A DNA stretch of 64,000 nt, from the NCBI RefSeq assembly GCF_002113125.1, contig NZ_NEJP01000019.1, forward strand, positions 62,001 to 126,000. Direction: 5' to 3'. The notes below the pieces were generated by a model, which was given only the letters and a program-made list of their open reading frames with translations, did no database searches and was not told the DNA's origin. The DNA is from Pseudomonas sp. B20(2017) (GTDB lineage Bacteria > Pseudomonadota > Gammaproteobacteria > Pseudomonadales > Pseudomonadaceae). The translations under genes were made by a program, and so were the position numbers. Of this stretch, positions 26,102-35,456 are shown piece by piece (the stretch's first letter is position 1; each line of letters begins with the position of its first letter).

Positions 26102-26131
26102 TCCAGAGTCTGCAGTGCTCGGGTTGGCCCC

Positions 26132-26199
26132 ATCGCGAGCAGGCTCGCTCTCACATTTGAAATGCGTTTCCCTTGTGGGAGCGAGCCTGCTCGCGATAG
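26132..26199. repeat. REPIN, inward GTGGG arms, short spacer
   Basis: Arms with the GCGAGCCTGCTCGC stem face each other across TTTGAAATGCGTTTCCC, a spacer almost identical to those at 33585 and 39550. It lies between chpC and mdcA. Confidence 0.9.
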
Positions 26200-26219
26200 C
26201 GATTCCAACCATTACGCTG

Positions 26220-26230
26220 ACCGTAACGGT
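26220..26230 (+). promoter_or_regulatory. Possible regulator site upstream of mdcA
   Basis: ACCGTAACGGT is a perfect inverted repeat with a one-base centre, 77 bases before the mdcA start. It could be part of an MdcR site, but it does not fit the T-N11-A pattern and is not supported by a second copy. Confidence 0.25.
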
Positions 26231-26307
26231 TCACCACCGCGCTTGATTGATGCCCCCACCCGACACTCCTAAGGTAGCTCCACGACAGCGAACCCCGTGG
26301 AGTGAGC

Positions 26308-27978
26308 ATGACAACAACAATATCCCCCGACTCGCGCTGGACGCGGCGGCGTGACGAGAAGCAGCGGCGCCTCGACAAGGTGCGCGGGCTGGCCGACGGT
26401 GCGGTGTTGCCCACCGACAGGATCGTCGCGGCGCTCGAAGCGCTTATCCTGCCCGGCGACCGTGTGGTGCTGGAGGGCAACAACCAGAAGCAGGCGGATT
26501 TCCTTTCCCGTGCGCTGGCGAAGGCCGACCCGGAAAAGCTCCACGACCTGCACATGATCATGCCCAGTGTCGGTCGTTCCGAGCATCTGGACCTGTTCGA
26601 ACGCGGCATTGCCCGCAAGCTCGATTTTTCCTTTGCCGGCACCCAGAGCCTGCGCATCAGCCAGTTGCTCGAAGACGGCCTGCTGGAAGTCGGCGCGATC
26701 CACACCTACATCGAACTCTACGCCCGGCTGGTGGTGGACCTGATCCCCAACGTCGTGCTCTCGGCCGGGTTCATGGCCGACCGGGCCGGCAACATCTACA
26801 CCGGCCCGAGCACCGAAGACACCCCGGCGCTGATTGAACCGGCAGCCTTCAGCGACGGCATCGTCATCGTCCAGGTCAACCAACTGGTGGACGACGTCAG
26901 CGAACTGCCTCGCGTGGACATCCCCGCATCGTGGGTGGATTTCGTGGTGGTGGCGGACAAGCCGTTCTACATCGAACCGCTGTTCACTCGCGACCCGCGT
27001 CACATCAAGCCTGTGCACGTGCTGATGGCGATGATGGCGATCCGGGGGATCTACGAAAAACACAACGTGCAGTCGCTGAACCACGGCATTGGCTTCAACA
27101 CCGCCGCCATCGAACTGATCCTGCCGACCTACGGTGAATCCCTCGGCCTCAAAGGCAAGATCTGCCGCAACTGGACACTCAACCCGCACCCGACCCTGAT
27201 TCCGGCGATTGAAAGCGGCTGGGTCGAAAGCGTGCATTGCTTCGGCACCGAACTGGGGATGGAAAACTACATCGCCGCCCGGCCCGATGTGTTCTTCACC
27301 GGCCGTGACGGCTCGCTGCGTTCCAACCGGATGTTCTGCCAACTGGCCGGGCAATACGCGGTGGACCTGTTCATCGGCGCGACCCTGCAGGTCGATGGCG
27401 ATGGTCATTCTTCAACCGTAACTCGAGGCCGTCTCGCCGGTTTCGGTGGCGCGCCGAACATGGGGCACGACCCGCGTGGTCGGCGTCACGGCACCCCGGC
27501 CTGGCTCGACATGCGCCACGATGATTCGCAACAACCGATGCTCGAACGCGGCAAGAAACTCGTGGTGCAAATGGTCGAAACGTTCCAGGAGGGCGGCAAA
27601 CCGACCTTCGTCGAAACCCTCGACGCAGTGGAGGTGGCGAAAAAAAGTGGGATGCCGCTGGCGCCGATCATGATTTACGGCGACGACGTCACCCACCTGC
27701 TCACCGAAGAAGGTATCGCCTACCTGTACAAAGCACGTTCGCTGGAAGAGCGTCAGGCGATGATCGCTGCGGTGGCCGGCGTCACTGCCATCGGCCTGCG
27801 GCACAACCCGAAAGACACCGAACGCATGCGCCGTGAAGGCCTGATCGCCTTGCCCGAAGACCTTGGCATTCGCCGCACCGACGCTACCCGCGAATTGCTG
27901 GCGGCGAAGAGCGTGGCCGATCTGGTCGAGTGGTCCGGCGGCCTTTACAACCCGCCCGCCAAGTTCAGGAGCTGGTAA
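26308..27978 (+). CDS. mdcA: Malonate decarboxylase alpha subunit (acetyl-S-ACP:malonate ACP transferase)
   Basis: MdcA (556 residues) exchanges the acetyl group on the MdcC prosthetic group for malonate, forming malonyl-S-ACP. The start MTTTISPDSRWTRRRDEK is typical, and the CoA-transferase-like segments GNNQKQADFLSRAL, GTELGMENYIAARPD and GGAPNMGHDPRGRRHG are visible. The ATG at 26308 is preceded by GTGGAGTGAGC. Its stop overlaps the mdcB start by one base, the first of several such overlaps in this operon. Confidence 0.97.
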   Translation: MTTTISPDSRWTRRRDEKQRRLDKVRGLADGAVLPTDRIVAALEALILPGDRVVLEGNNQKQADFLSRALAKADPEKLHDLHMIMPSVGRSEHLDLFERGIARKLDFSFAGTQSLRISQLLEDGLLEVGAIHTYIELYARLVVDLIPNVVLSAGFMADRAGNIYTGPSTEDTPALIEPAAFSDGIVIVQVNQLVDDVSELPRVDIPASWVDFVVVADKPFYIEPLFTRDPRHIKPVHVLMAMMAIRGIYEKHNVQSLNHGIGFNTAAIELILPTYGESLGLKGKICRNWTLNPHPTLIPAIESGWVESVHCFGTELGMENYIAARPDVFFTGRDGSLRSNRMFCQLAGQYAVDLFIGATLQVDGDGHSSTVTRGRLAGFGGAPNMGHDPRGRRHGTPAWLDMRHDDSQQPMLERGKKLVVQMVETFQEGGKPTFVETLDAVEVAKKSGMPLAPIMIYGDDVTHLLTEEGIAYLYKARSLEERQAMIAAVAGVTAIGLRHNPKDTERMRREGLIALPEDLGIRRTDATRELLAAKSVADLVEWSGGLYNPPAKFRSW

Positions 27979-28850
27979 TGCACGCACTCAACCTGCAACC
28001 GAAAACCATCACCCTCGCGGAGCGGCTGGCGGATCTGGCGGTGGACGCGCTGATCGACGAAGCCGACCTGTCGCCGAAACCGGCGCTGGTCGACCGCCGT
28101 GGCAACGGCGCGCACACGGATCTGCATCTGGGATTGATGCACGCCTCGGCGCTGGCGCTGTGGCCGGCGTTCAAGGAAATGGCCGAAGCCGCGCTTGAAT
28201 TCGGCGAGATCGGCTTGCCGCTGCGCGAAGCCATCGGCCGCATCGGCCGGGAAGGCGAGCAAGCAATGCTCGCTACCACTAACGGCGTGAACACCCATCG
28301 CGGGGCGATCTGGGCGCTGGGCCTGCTGGTCACGGCTGCTGCGCTGGACACCAAATCCACCAGCGCTGGCGCCGTCACTCTGCGCGCCGCACGTCTGGCA
28401 TTGCTCGATGACCGTTATGCGCCGCGCCCGCTGAGCCACGGCGCGCAAGTCGCCCAACGCTACGGCGCTCGCGGTGCCCGGGAGGAAGCGCAACTCGGCT
28501 TTCCGTCCGTGGTGCAACGCGGTCTGCCGCAACTCAAGCGCAGCCGCGCCGCCGGCCATGGCGAACAGAACGCCCGGCTGGATGGCTTACTCGCAATCAT
28601 GACCGACCTCGCCGACACCTGCGTCCTGTATCGCGCCGGCGAACAAGGCCTGCACGCCATGCAGCACGGCGCTCAGGCAGTGCTCGACGCTGGCGGAAGC
28701 GCCAGCCTCACCGGTCGCCGCCGCCTGCACGAACTGGATCAACAACTCATCGCATTGAATGCCTCGCCCGGTGGCGCCGCCGACTTGCTCGCCGCCAGCC
28801 TGCTGCTTGATCGAATCGAGCGCGACGGCATCCTTCAGGGAGCGTTTTGA
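27978..28850 (+). CDS. mdcB: Triphosphoribosyl-dephospho-CoA synthase MdcB
   Basis: The 290-residue protein makes 2'-(5''-triphosphoribosyl)-3'-dephospho-CoA from dephospho-CoA and ATP, the precursor of the MdcC prosthetic group (CitG/MdcB family). LSPKPALVDRRGNGAHTDL, EQAMLATTNGVNTHRGAIW and GARGAREEAQLGFPSV are characteristic. It overlaps mdcA by one base and mdcC by one base (TGATG). Confidence 0.95.
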   Translation: MHALNLQPKTITLAERLADLAVDALIDEADLSPKPALVDRRGNGAHTDLHLGLMHASALALWPAFKEMAEAALEFGEIGLPLREAIGRIGREGEQAMLATTNGVNTHRGAIWALGLLVTAAALDTKSTSAGAVTLRAARLALLDDRYAPRPLSHGAQVAQRYGARGAREEAQLGFPSVVQRGLPQLKRSRAAGHGEQNARLDGLLAIMTDLADTCVLYRAGEQGLHAMQHGAQAVLDAGGSASLTGRRRLHELDQQLIALNASPGGAADLLAASLLLDRIERDGILQGAF

Positions 28851-29149
28851 TGGAAACCTTATCCTTTGAATTCCCCGCCGGGCAGCCGCCGCGCGGTCGG
28901 GCGCTGGTCGGTTGTGTCGGTTCGGGCGATCTGGAAGTGCTGATCGAACCGGGCCTCGCCGGCAAGCTGACGATCAATGTGCAGACCTCGGTCAATGGTG
29001 CCGAGCAGCGCTGGCAACATCTGTTCGCGCGGATGTTCGACGGCACCACACCGCCGGCGATGGCCATCGATATCCACGACTTCGGCGCGACCCCCGGTGT
29101 GGTTCGCCTGCGACTGGAACAAGGCTTCGAGGAGATCGGCCATGACTGA
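28850..29149 (+). CDS. mdcC: Malonate decarboxylase acyl carrier protein (delta subunit)
   Basis: MdcC has 99 residues, the usual family length. Ser25 in GCVGSGDLEVL is at the position that carries the phosphoribosyl-dephospho-CoA group in characterised MdcC. The start is the ATG at 28850, which shares its A with the mdcB stop codon; the TTG three bases upstream is not needed. It overlaps mdcD by eight bases. Confidence 0.95.
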   Translation: METLSFEFPAGQPPRGRALVGCVGSGDLEVLIEPGLAGKLTINVQTSVNGAEQRWQHLFARMFDGTTPPAMAIDIHDFGATPGVVRLRLEQGFEEIGHD

Positions 29150-29993
29150 CACCTCAGCGCTTTTGCACAAACACTCGTTCGTCGAGCTCGGCGCCCGGCA
29201 GCGGGCGAAAGCCTTGCTCGACACCGGCACTTTCCGCGAACTGCTCGACCCGTTTCAGCGCGTGATGTCGCCATGGCTCGAACGCCAGGGCGTGGTGCCG
29301 CAGGCCGATGACGGCGTGGTGATCGCCAAGGGCAAACTCGACGGTTTGCCGGTGGTGATCGCTGCCATCGAGGGTGCGTTTCAGGGCGGCAGTCTCGGTG
29401 AAGTCGGCGGCGCGAAAATCGCCGGCGCACTGGAACTGGCTGCCGAGGACAACCGCAAAGGCATCCCGACCCGCGCCATCCTGCTGCTGGAAACCGGCGG
29501 TGTGCGCTTGCAGGAAGCCAACCTCGGACTGGCGGCGATTGCCGACATTCACGCGGCGATTGTCGATCTGCAGCAACACCAACCAGTGGTCGGCGTGGTG
29601 GCCGGCAGCGTCGGTTGCTTTGGCGGGATGTCGATTGCCGCTGCGCTGTGCAGCTATTTGCTGGTGACCCAGGAAGCACGCCTCGGCCTGAACGGCCCGC
29701 AGGTGATCGAGCAGGAAGCCGGGATCGAGGAATACGACTCCCGCGACCGGCCCTTCATCTGGAGCCTGACCGGTGGCGAGCAACGTTTCGCCAGTGGTCT
29801 GGTGGACCGTTATGTCGCCGATGACGTGGCGCAGATTCGCCAGCAGGTCGGCGAATTGATGCAACAAGGCTTGCCGAAACAACCGCGCAGTCAGCGGGCC
29901 GAATGGTTCCTGCAACGGCTGACGAGCCTGGACACTGACAAGCAAATCGAGCCTTCGATGGTTCGCGACCTGTATCAAGGAGAGCGCTCATGA
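29142..29993 (+). CDS. mdcD: Malonate decarboxylase beta subunit
   Basis: MdcD (283 residues) forms, with MdcE, the carboxytransferase-like pair that decarboxylates malonyl-S-ACP. It has the crotonase-type oxyanion region EGAFQGGSLGEVGGAKI, ETGGVRLQEANLGLAAIA, and GSVGCFGGMSIAAALCSY. The start MTDTSALLHKHSF overlaps mdcC by eight bases. Its end overlaps mdcE by four bases. Confidence 0.96.
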   Translation: MTDTSALLHKHSFVELGARQRAKALLDTGTFRELLDPFQRVMSPWLERQGVVPQADDGVVIAKGKLDGLPVVIAAIEGAFQGGSLGEVGGAKIAGALELAAEDNRKGIPTRAILLLETGGVRLQEANLGLAAIADIHAAIVDLQQHQPVVGVVAGSVGCFGGMSIAAALCSYLLVTQEARLGLNGPQVIEQEAGIEEYDSRDRPFIWSLTGGEQRFASGLVDRYVADDVAQIRQQVGELMQQGLPKQPRSQRAEWFLQRLTSLDTDKQIEPSMVRDLYQGERS

Positions 29994-30775
29994 GCGGTTA
30001 TTCCATGCGCGGTTTGAACTGGTTCAATGCCTTGAGCGCTGACGCGAATGTCGTTGAAGGGTTGCCGCCCTCGCTGAAAGTCGCCGACGGTGAGCTCGGG
30101 CGCTTTATCGCGGTGGTCGCCGATCCGCAAAACCGTTTCCCTCGCGCTCGCAACGGCGAAGTCGGTTTGCTCGAAGGCTGGGGTTTGGCCAAGGCTGTGG
30201 ATGATGCGATCTCCGCCGACCGAGACAAAACGCAAAAGCGTCCCTTGATCGCGATCGTCGATGTGCCGAGCCAGGCCTATGGTCGCCGCGAAGAAGCCCT
30301 CGGCATTCATCAGGCGTTGGCCGGTGCGGCGGACGCTTATGCCCGCGCGCGTCTGGCCGGGCACCCAGTGATAGCGCTGCTGGTGGGCAAGGCCATGTCT
30401 GGGGCGTTTCTCGCTCATGGTTATCAGGCCAATCGCTTGATCGCCCTGCGTGATCCGGGGGTGATGGTGCATGCGATGGGCAAGGCTTCGGCGGCGCGGG
30501 TGACCTTGCGCAGCGTCGAAGAACTGGAAGTGCTGGCGTCCAGCGTGCCGCCGATGGCCTATGACATCGACAGCTATGCCAGCCTCGGATTGCTCTGGGA
30601 AACCCTGTCGGTGCAGCAGATCGAACAGCCGACGGCGGAGGATCTGGCGCGGGTCGGCGAATGTTTGAAGCAAGCCATCGGCGATATTGGCGCGACGGAT
30701 TTGAGCAATCGTCTCGGCGCGAAAAATCGCGAAGCCTCCAGCCGTGTACGTGAATTGCTGAGGGCGCAGTGGTGA
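29990..30775 (+). CDS. mdcE: Malonate decarboxylase gamma subunit
   Basis: This 261-residue protein is the partner of MdcD in malonyl-S-ACP decarboxylation. VDVPSQAYGRREEALGIHQALAGA-type sequence, LLVGKAMSGAFLAHGYQANRL and VMVHAMGKASAARVT are typical of MdcE. It overlaps mdcD by four bases (ATGA) and mdcG by four bases (GTGA). Confidence 0.96.
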   Translation: MSGYSMRGLNWFNALSADANVVEGLPPSLKVADGELGRFIAVVADPQNRFPRARNGEVGLLEGWGLAKAVDDAISADRDKTQKRPLIAIVDVPSQAYGRREEALGIHQALAGAADAYARARLAGHPVIALLVGKAMSGAFLAHGYQANRLIALRDPGVMVHAMGKASAARVTLRSVEELEVLASSVPPMAYDIDSYASLGLLWETLSVQQIEQPTAEDLARVGECLKQAIGDIGATDLSNRLGAKNREASSRVRELLRAQW

Positions 30776-31389
30776 ACACGCCTCTGGCCCACGACCTGCT
30801 GTGGGGCATGACGCCGGCGCAGTTGCCGGCGGATGCGCCGCAGTGGGCGATTGATTCGCTGGCTGCCGGGCAACCGGTGGTGGTGCGGCGGGCGTTGAGT
30901 GAAGAGGGATTCGTGGCGGTGGGCGTGCGCGGTCGGTTGCGCGAGCAGCGGTTGGCGGCGTTCATGGCGATCGATTCGATTGCCTGTCGGGTCAGCCCGG
31001 AAGCGCTTTGTCAGGTAGAGAGCGAGCGTGATCTGCCGGTCTTGCACGCGCTGCGGCAACTGCGGCCGGTACTTGATGATTGCGGTTGGGTCTGGGGCAT
31101 CAGCGGCAGTGCCGGATTTGAATTGGCCAGCGGTTTCAAAGCGATGCACGAGGCCAGTGATCTCGACCTGATCCTGCGTACACCGCAACTCATCACCCGT
31201 AATCAGGCACGCAAACTGGTCGCGGTTTTCGATCAGGCGATCTGCAGGGTCGACCTGCAGTTGCAGACACCATTTGGTGCCGTCGCCCTGCGCGAGTGGG
31301 CCGGGAATGCTTCGCGGGTGCTGCTGAAAAACGCCCATGAAGCCTGTCTGGTCAGCGACCCGTGGAACCCGCAGGAGCAGGCGGCGTGA
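30772..31389 (+). CDS. mdcG: Phosphoribosyl-dephospho-CoA transferase MdcG (holo-ACP synthase)
   Basis: The 205-residue protein attaches the phosphoribosyl-dephospho-CoA group to apo-MdcC. The nucleotidyltransferase-like core is WGISGSAGFELASG followed by EASDLDLILRTP, where paired aspartates bind metal. The GTG at 30772 overlapping the mdcE stop is preferred, although a GTG three bases earlier is also possible. It ends four bases inside mdcH. Confidence 0.94.
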   Translation: MNTPLAHDLLWGMTPAQLPADAPQWAIDSLAAGQPVVVRRALSEEGFVAVGVRGRLREQRLAAFMAIDSIACRVSPEALCQVESERDLPVLHALRQLRPVLDDCGWVWGISGSAGFELASGFKAMHEASDLDLILRTPQLITRNQARKLVAVFDQAICRVDLQLQTPFGAVALREWAGNASRVLLKNAHEACLVSDPWNPQEQAA

Positions 31390-32306
31390 GCAGCCTGCTG
31401 GTATTTCCCGGCCAGGGCGCGCAGCAGCCCGGCATGCTCCAGCGTTTGCCTCGGGAAACGCTGATCGAGGCCAGCGACAGCCTCGGTGAAGATGTCTTGC
31501 GGCTGGATTCCAGCGAAGCGTTGCGCAGCACCCGAGCGGTACAGCTCTGCCTGCTGATCGCCGGAGTCGCAGCCTCGCGGCAGTTGTTGCAGCAAGGACT
31601 CACTGCCGATTACGTCGCCGGTCTGTCCATCGGTGCCTATCCGGCAGCGGTGGTCGCCGGGGCGTTGAGCTTCAGCGATGCGTTGCATCTGGTCAGCCTG
31701 CGCGGTGAGTTGATGCAGCAGGCTTATCCACAGGGCTTCGGCATGACCGCGATCATCGGCCTGCAATTATCCACAGTCGAAGATTTGCTGGCGCAGGTGC
31801 ACGGCGCAGATACGCCGGTTTACCTGGCCAACATCAACGCCGATAACCAGGTGGTGATTGCCGGCAGCGACAAGGCGATGCAAGCGGTCGCCGAGCTGGC
31901 GCGCAGTCGTGGCGCCGGGCTGGCAAAACGTCTGGCGGTCAGCGTGCCGTCGCACTGTCCGTTGCTGGATCAGCCTGCGCAAACACTCGCCGAAGCGTTC
32001 GCCAGGGTAGAACTGAAAACACCGAAAATCGCTTACCTGAGCGGCAGCCGCGCAAGGCCTGTGACCCAGGTAGAAGCGCTGCGCGACGATCTCGCCTTCA
32101 ACATGTGTCGCGTGGTGGACTGGCGCGGCACCGTGCAAAGCGCCTACGAGCGCGGCGTACGTTTACAGATCGAACTGCCGCCCGGTGCGGTGCTGACCGG
32201 GCTGGCGCGCCGGGTGTTCGAGCAGGGCACCGTCGCTGCCTTCAACAGTGCCCGGCTCGACACCTTGCAGGCGCTGTTGCGTGAAGAGGAGGGCCGACGA
32301 CCCTAA
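31386..32306 (+). CDS. mdcH: Malonate decarboxylase epsilon subunit (malonyl-CoA:ACP transacylase)
   Basis: MdcH (306 residues) primes MdcC with malonyl groups. It has the transacylase N-terminus LLVFPGQGAQQPGM, the nucleophile elbow GLSIGAYPAAVVAGALSF with Ser in GLSIG, and the histidine region VPSHCPLLDQPA. The start is GTG at 31386, overlapping mdcG by four bases. A gap of 64 bases then separates it from the transporter genes. Confidence 0.95.
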   Translation: MSSLLVFPGQGAQQPGMLQRLPRETLIEASDSLGEDVLRLDSSEALRSTRAVQLCLLIAGVAASRQLLQQGLTADYVAGLSIGAYPAAVVAGALSFSDALHLVSLRGELMQQAYPQGFGMTAIIGLQLSTVEDLLAQVHGADTPVYLANINADNQVVIAGSDKAMQAVAELARSRGAGLAKRLAVSVPSHCPLLDQPAQTLAEAFARVELKTPKIAYLSGSRARPVTQVEALRDDLAFNMCRVVDWRGTVQSAYERGVRLQIELPPGAVLTGLARRVFEQGTVAAFNSARLDTLQALLREEEGRRP

Positions 32307-32370
32307 ATCACCGACTCAGGCTTCGAACAACAAAAACAACATTCGACGATGCACTTTGAGGACTACAACA

Positions 32371-32787
32371 ATGATTATTTACGGTGTGGCGCTGCTGGCG
32401 ATCTGTACGCTGGCAGGGGTGATCATGGGTGACCTGCTCGGCGTGCTGCTGGGGGTCAAATCCAACGTCGGCGGGGTCGGCATCGCCATGATCCTGTTGA
32501 TCTGCGCGCGGTTGTGGATGCAGAAACGCGGCGGCATGACCAAGGATTGCGAGATGGGCGTCGGCTTCTGGGGCGCCATGTACATTCCGGTGGTGGTGGC
32601 GATGGCCGCACAACAGAACGTCGTCACCGCCCTGCACGGCGGCCCGGTGGCGGTACTGGCGGCAATCGGTTCGGTGGTGGTCTGTGGCTGCACGATTGCC
32701 CTGATCAGCCGCACCCACAAGGGCGAGCCATTGCCCGACGAGCCGGCGGAAATCTCCCCGGTTGGGACACCGGTAGGAGGTCGCTGA
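32371..32787 (+). CDS. mdcL: Malonate transporter subunit MadL/MdcL
   Basis: This 138-residue membrane protein has about four hydrophobic helices, beginning MIIYGVALLAICTLAGVIMG. It is the small subunit of the two-component MadLM malonate carrier. The ATG at 32371 fits the family; the longer upstream frame overlaps mdcH and is not credible. mdcM follows after one base, so the two are coupled. Confidence 0.93.
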   Translation: MIIYGVALLAICTLAGVIMGDLLGVLLGVKSNVGGVGIAMILLICARLWMQKRGGMTKDCEMGVGFWGAMYIPVVVAMAAQQNVVTALHGGPVAVLAAIGSVVVCGCTIALISRTHKGEPLPDEPAEISPVGTPVGGR

Positions 32788-32788
32788 C

Positions 32789-33553
32789 ATGTGGGATCTC
32801 ATTGAAAAAGGTCTGGAACACAACGGTCTGATCACCGCGTTCGCCTTCGTCGGCGTGATCATGTGGGTCTCGGTGATCCTCTCCAAACGCCTGACGTTCG
32901 GGCGGATTCACGGCTCGGCGATTGCCATCGTCATCGGTCTGGTGCTGGCCTGGGTCGGCGGGACGATGACGGGCGGGCAGAAGGGCCTGGCGGATCTGAC
33001 GTTGTTCTCCGGCATCGGTCTGATGGGCGGCGCGATGCTGCGGGATTTCGCCATTGTCGCCACAGCATTTGAAGTGCAGGCGACCGAGGCGAAGAAGGCC
33101 GGGATGATTGGCGTGATTGCGCTGCTGCTGGGCACGATCCTGCCGTTCATTGTCGGCGCGTGCATGGCCTGGGCGTTCGGGTATCGCGATGCGGTGAGCA
33201 TGACCACCATCGGCGCCGGTGCGGTGACTTACATTGTCGGCCCGGTGACCGGTGCGGCGATTGGCGCGACGTCGGATGTGATGGCGCTGTCGATTGCCAC
33301 CGGGTTGATCAAGGCGATTCTGGTGATGGTCGGCACGCCGGTGGCGGCGCGCTGGATGGGCCTGGACAACCCGCGTTCGGCGATGGTGTTTGGCGGCCTG
33401 GCCGGGACGGTGAGCGGCGTGACGGCGGGGCTGGCGGCGACGGATCGGCGGCTGGTGCCTTATGGGGCATTGACCGCGACCTTCCACACCGGACTTGGGT
33501 GCCTGCTTGGGCCTTCGCTGCTGTTCTTCATCGTTCGCGGGATTGTGGGCTAG
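32789..33553 (+). CDS. mdcM: Malonate transporter subunit MadM/MdcM
   Basis: The 254-residue protein is very hydrophobic, with around eight helices, and begins MWDLIEKGLEHNGLITAFAF. It pairs with MdcL to import malonate, in characterised systems with sodium symport. It is the last gene of the mdcABCDEGHLM operon and is followed by a REPIN and convergent mdcR. Confidence 0.94.
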   Translation: MWDLIEKGLEHNGLITAFAFVGVIMWVSVILSKRLTFGRIHGSAIAIVIGLVLAWVGGTMTGGQKGLADLTLFSGIGLMGGAMLRDFAIVATAFEVQATEAKKAGMIGVIALLLGTILPFIVGACMAWAFGYRDAVSMTTIGAGAVTYIVGPVTGAAIGATSDVMALSIATGLIKAILVMVGTPVAARWMGLDNPRSAMVFGGLAGTVSGVTAGLAATDRRLVPYGALTATFHTGLGCLLGPSLLFFIVRGIVG

Positions 33554-33584
33554 GTTCGGATTTTGAGTTGTCCGGGCTGACGCT

Positions 33585-33649
33585 TTCGCGAGCAGGCTCG
33601 CTCCCACATTTGGAATGCATTTCCCTGTGGGAGCGAGCTTGCTCGCGAA
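33585..33649. repeat. REPIN, inward GTGGG arms, short spacer
   Basis: The left arm has the GCGAGCCTGCTCGC stem and the right arm GCGAGCTTGCTCGC, so the arms differ at one loop base. The spacer ATTTGGAATGCATTTCCC is itself palindromic. It lies between convergent mdcM and mdcR. Confidence 0.9.
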
Positions 33650-33664
33650 GGGCGCGACGGGGTG

Positions 33665-34579
33665 TCAGGTCTGGCGATTGGCATACATCCGACACTCCGC
33701 CAACAACGCCAGCAAATTCGGATCCCGCTCCTTGGCCTTCAAAAACACCACGCCAATGTGTTGCTGCAACCGGTACTTTTCCTGCAACGGAATCAGCTTC
33801 ACCCGATTCTCGTACACCGCCGCAATCCTTCCCGGCAGCAACGCATAACCCACCCCCGAGCTGACCATGCTCAGCAGGGTGAAGATGTCGTTGACCTGCA
33901 TCGCCACCTTCGGCTCGAACCCCGCCTGCCTGAACACCCGGATACCGTCCTGATGGGTGGCGAAGCCTTGGGTGAGGGTGATGAAGGTTTCATCGCGCAC
34001 CTCCGCCAGATCCACTTCGCTGCGTTGGGCGAAGCGCGAATCGGCCGGGGTGGCGAGGAAGATGTCGTCAGAGAACAGCGGAATCTGCTCGCAGTCCGGG
34101 TCGTTGACGGTGTCGTCCAGCGACACCAGGATCGCGTCGACTTCCATGTTTTTCAGCTTGTAGAGCAGGTCGATGTTCGAACCGAGGATCAGGTCGATGT
34201 TGAGTTCGCTGCGGCGGATCTTCAGGCCCATGATCAATTGCGGCACGGTCTTCACCGTCAGTGAATACAGCGAACCGAGCTTGAAGCGTTCGGCCGAGAA
34301 CCCGGCGGCTTCGCGGGTCAGGCGCACGCTTTCGACCACGTCCTGAATCAGCTTCTGCGCCCGCTCTTCGAGCACGTAGGCGCTTTCCAGCGGCGTCAGG
34401 TTGCGCCCTTCGTGCTTGAACAACGGGCAGCGCAGGGCGCTTTCCAGCGAATGGATCGCGCGGTGCACGCTGACGTTGCTGGTCTGCAACTCGGCGGCGG
34501 CGCGCGCGAGGTTGCCGGTACGCATGAAGGCGAGGAACACCTCGAGTTTTTTCAGGGTCAATTCTTCGTCGATCAGCAT
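33665..34579 (-). CDS. mdcR: LysR-type regulator of the malonate decarboxylase operon
   Basis: The 304-residue protein has an N-terminal winged helix-turn-helix (LEVFLAFMRTGNLARAAAEL, NVSVHRAIHSLE) and a LysR effector domain. Its place at the end of mdcABCDEGHLM, convergent to the operon, is the MdcR position in Pseudomonas. It would activate the mdc genes in response to malonate; the effector is inferred from the family. It lies divergent to the hemolysin III-type gene with 142 bases between. Confidence 0.92.
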   Translation of the reverse strand: MLIDEELTLKKLEVFLAFMRTGNLARAAAELQTSNVSVHRAIHSLESALRCPLFKHEGRNLTPLESAYVLEERAQKLIQDVVESVRLTREAAGFSAERFKLGSLYSLTVKTVPQLIMGLKIRRSELNIDLILGSNIDLLYKLKNMEVDAILVSLDDTVNDPDCEQIPLFSDDIFLATPADSRFAQRSEVDLAEVRDETFITLTQGFATHQDGIRVFRQAGFEPKVAMQVNDIFTLLSMVSSGVGYALLPGRIAAVYENRVKLIPLQEKYRLQQHIGVVFLKAKERDPNLLALLAECRMYANRQT

Positions 34580-34721
34580 GGCGCGGACTCTTCTTGGTAT
34601 CGCTCGATTGTGCCCAAATATCAGGACAGGCGCAGGCCCGCGTTTAACGGAAACATTGCGCTTTTACGCTCAAGGCCCGAGCCTTGCGCGCTGCGGTAAA
34701 TGAAATCGAGGTGTGCGACAC

Positions 34722-35339
34722 ATGTATCACGGAGAACGATTGAACGCCTGGACGCATCTGGTCGGGGCGGTGGCGGCGTTTGTCGGGGCGATCTGGCTGG
34801 TGGTGATCGCCAGTTTCGACGGCAGTCCCTGGAAGATCGTCAGCGTGGCGATCTACGGTTTTACCCTGCTGGTGCTCTACAGCGCATCGACCGTGTACCA
34901 CAGCGTGCGCGGGCGCAAGAAAGCGATCATGAAGAAGGTCGATCACTTTTCGATCTACCTGTTGATCGCCGGCAGTTACACGCCATTTTGCCTGGTGACC
35001 CTGCGTGGGCCGTGGGGCTGGACGCTGTTCGGGATCGTTTGGGGGCTGGCGCTGATCGGCATCCTGCAAGAGATCAAGCCGCGCTCCGAGGCGCGGATCC
35101 TGTCGATCGTGATCTACGCGGTGATGGGCTGGATCGTGCTGGTGGCGGTCAAGCCGCTGATCGCGGCGCTGGGCGGTGCCGGGTTTGCCTGGCTGGCGTC
35201 GGGTGGCGTGCTGTACACCGTGGGGATCATCTTTTTTGCCCTCGACCATCGGTTGCGGCATGCCCACGGGATCTGGCATCTGTTCGTGATCGCCGGGAGC
35301 CTGCTGCACTTTGTGGCGATTCTGTTTTACGTCCTTTAA
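34722..35339 (+). CDS. Hemolysin III / PAQR family membrane protein (TrhA-like)
   Basis: The 205-residue protein has seven predicted transmembrane helices and the family landmarks MYHGERLNAWTHLVGA, YSASTVYHSVRGRKK, KKVDHFSIYLLIAGSYTPF and HAHGIWHLFVIAGSLLH, with the histidines and acids proposed to bind zinc. Bacterial members (TrhA/YqfA) affect membrane-fluidity homeostasis. The ATG at 34722 with GAGG ten bases upstream is preferred over a GTG at 34713. Confidence 0.93.
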   Translation: MYHGERLNAWTHLVGAVAAFVGAIWLVVIASFDGSPWKIVSVAIYGFTLLVLYSASTVYHSVRGRKKAIMKKVDHFSIYLLIAGSYTPFCLVTLRGPWGWTLFGIVWGLALIGILQEIKPRSEARILSIVIYAVMGWIVLVAVKPLIAALGGAGFAWLASGGVLYTVGIIFFALDHRLRHAHGIWHLFVIAGSLLHFVAILFYVL

Positions 35340-35360
35340 CCAGGGTTATCCACAATTCAT

Positions 35361-35450
35361 TGTGGGAGCGGGCTTGCTCGCGAATGCGTCGGCTCAGACA
35401 ACATCTATGTTGAATGACGCACCGCATTCGCGAGCAAGCCCGCTCCCATA
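35361..35450. repeat. REPIN, outward GTGGG arms, long spacer
   Basis: TGTGGGAGCGGGCTTGCTCG and its inverse flank about 43 bases containing ACAACATCTATGTTGAATGACGC, similar to the spacers at 13945 and 48779. It lies between convergent genes. Confidence 0.9.
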
Positions 35451-35456
35451 TTAGAT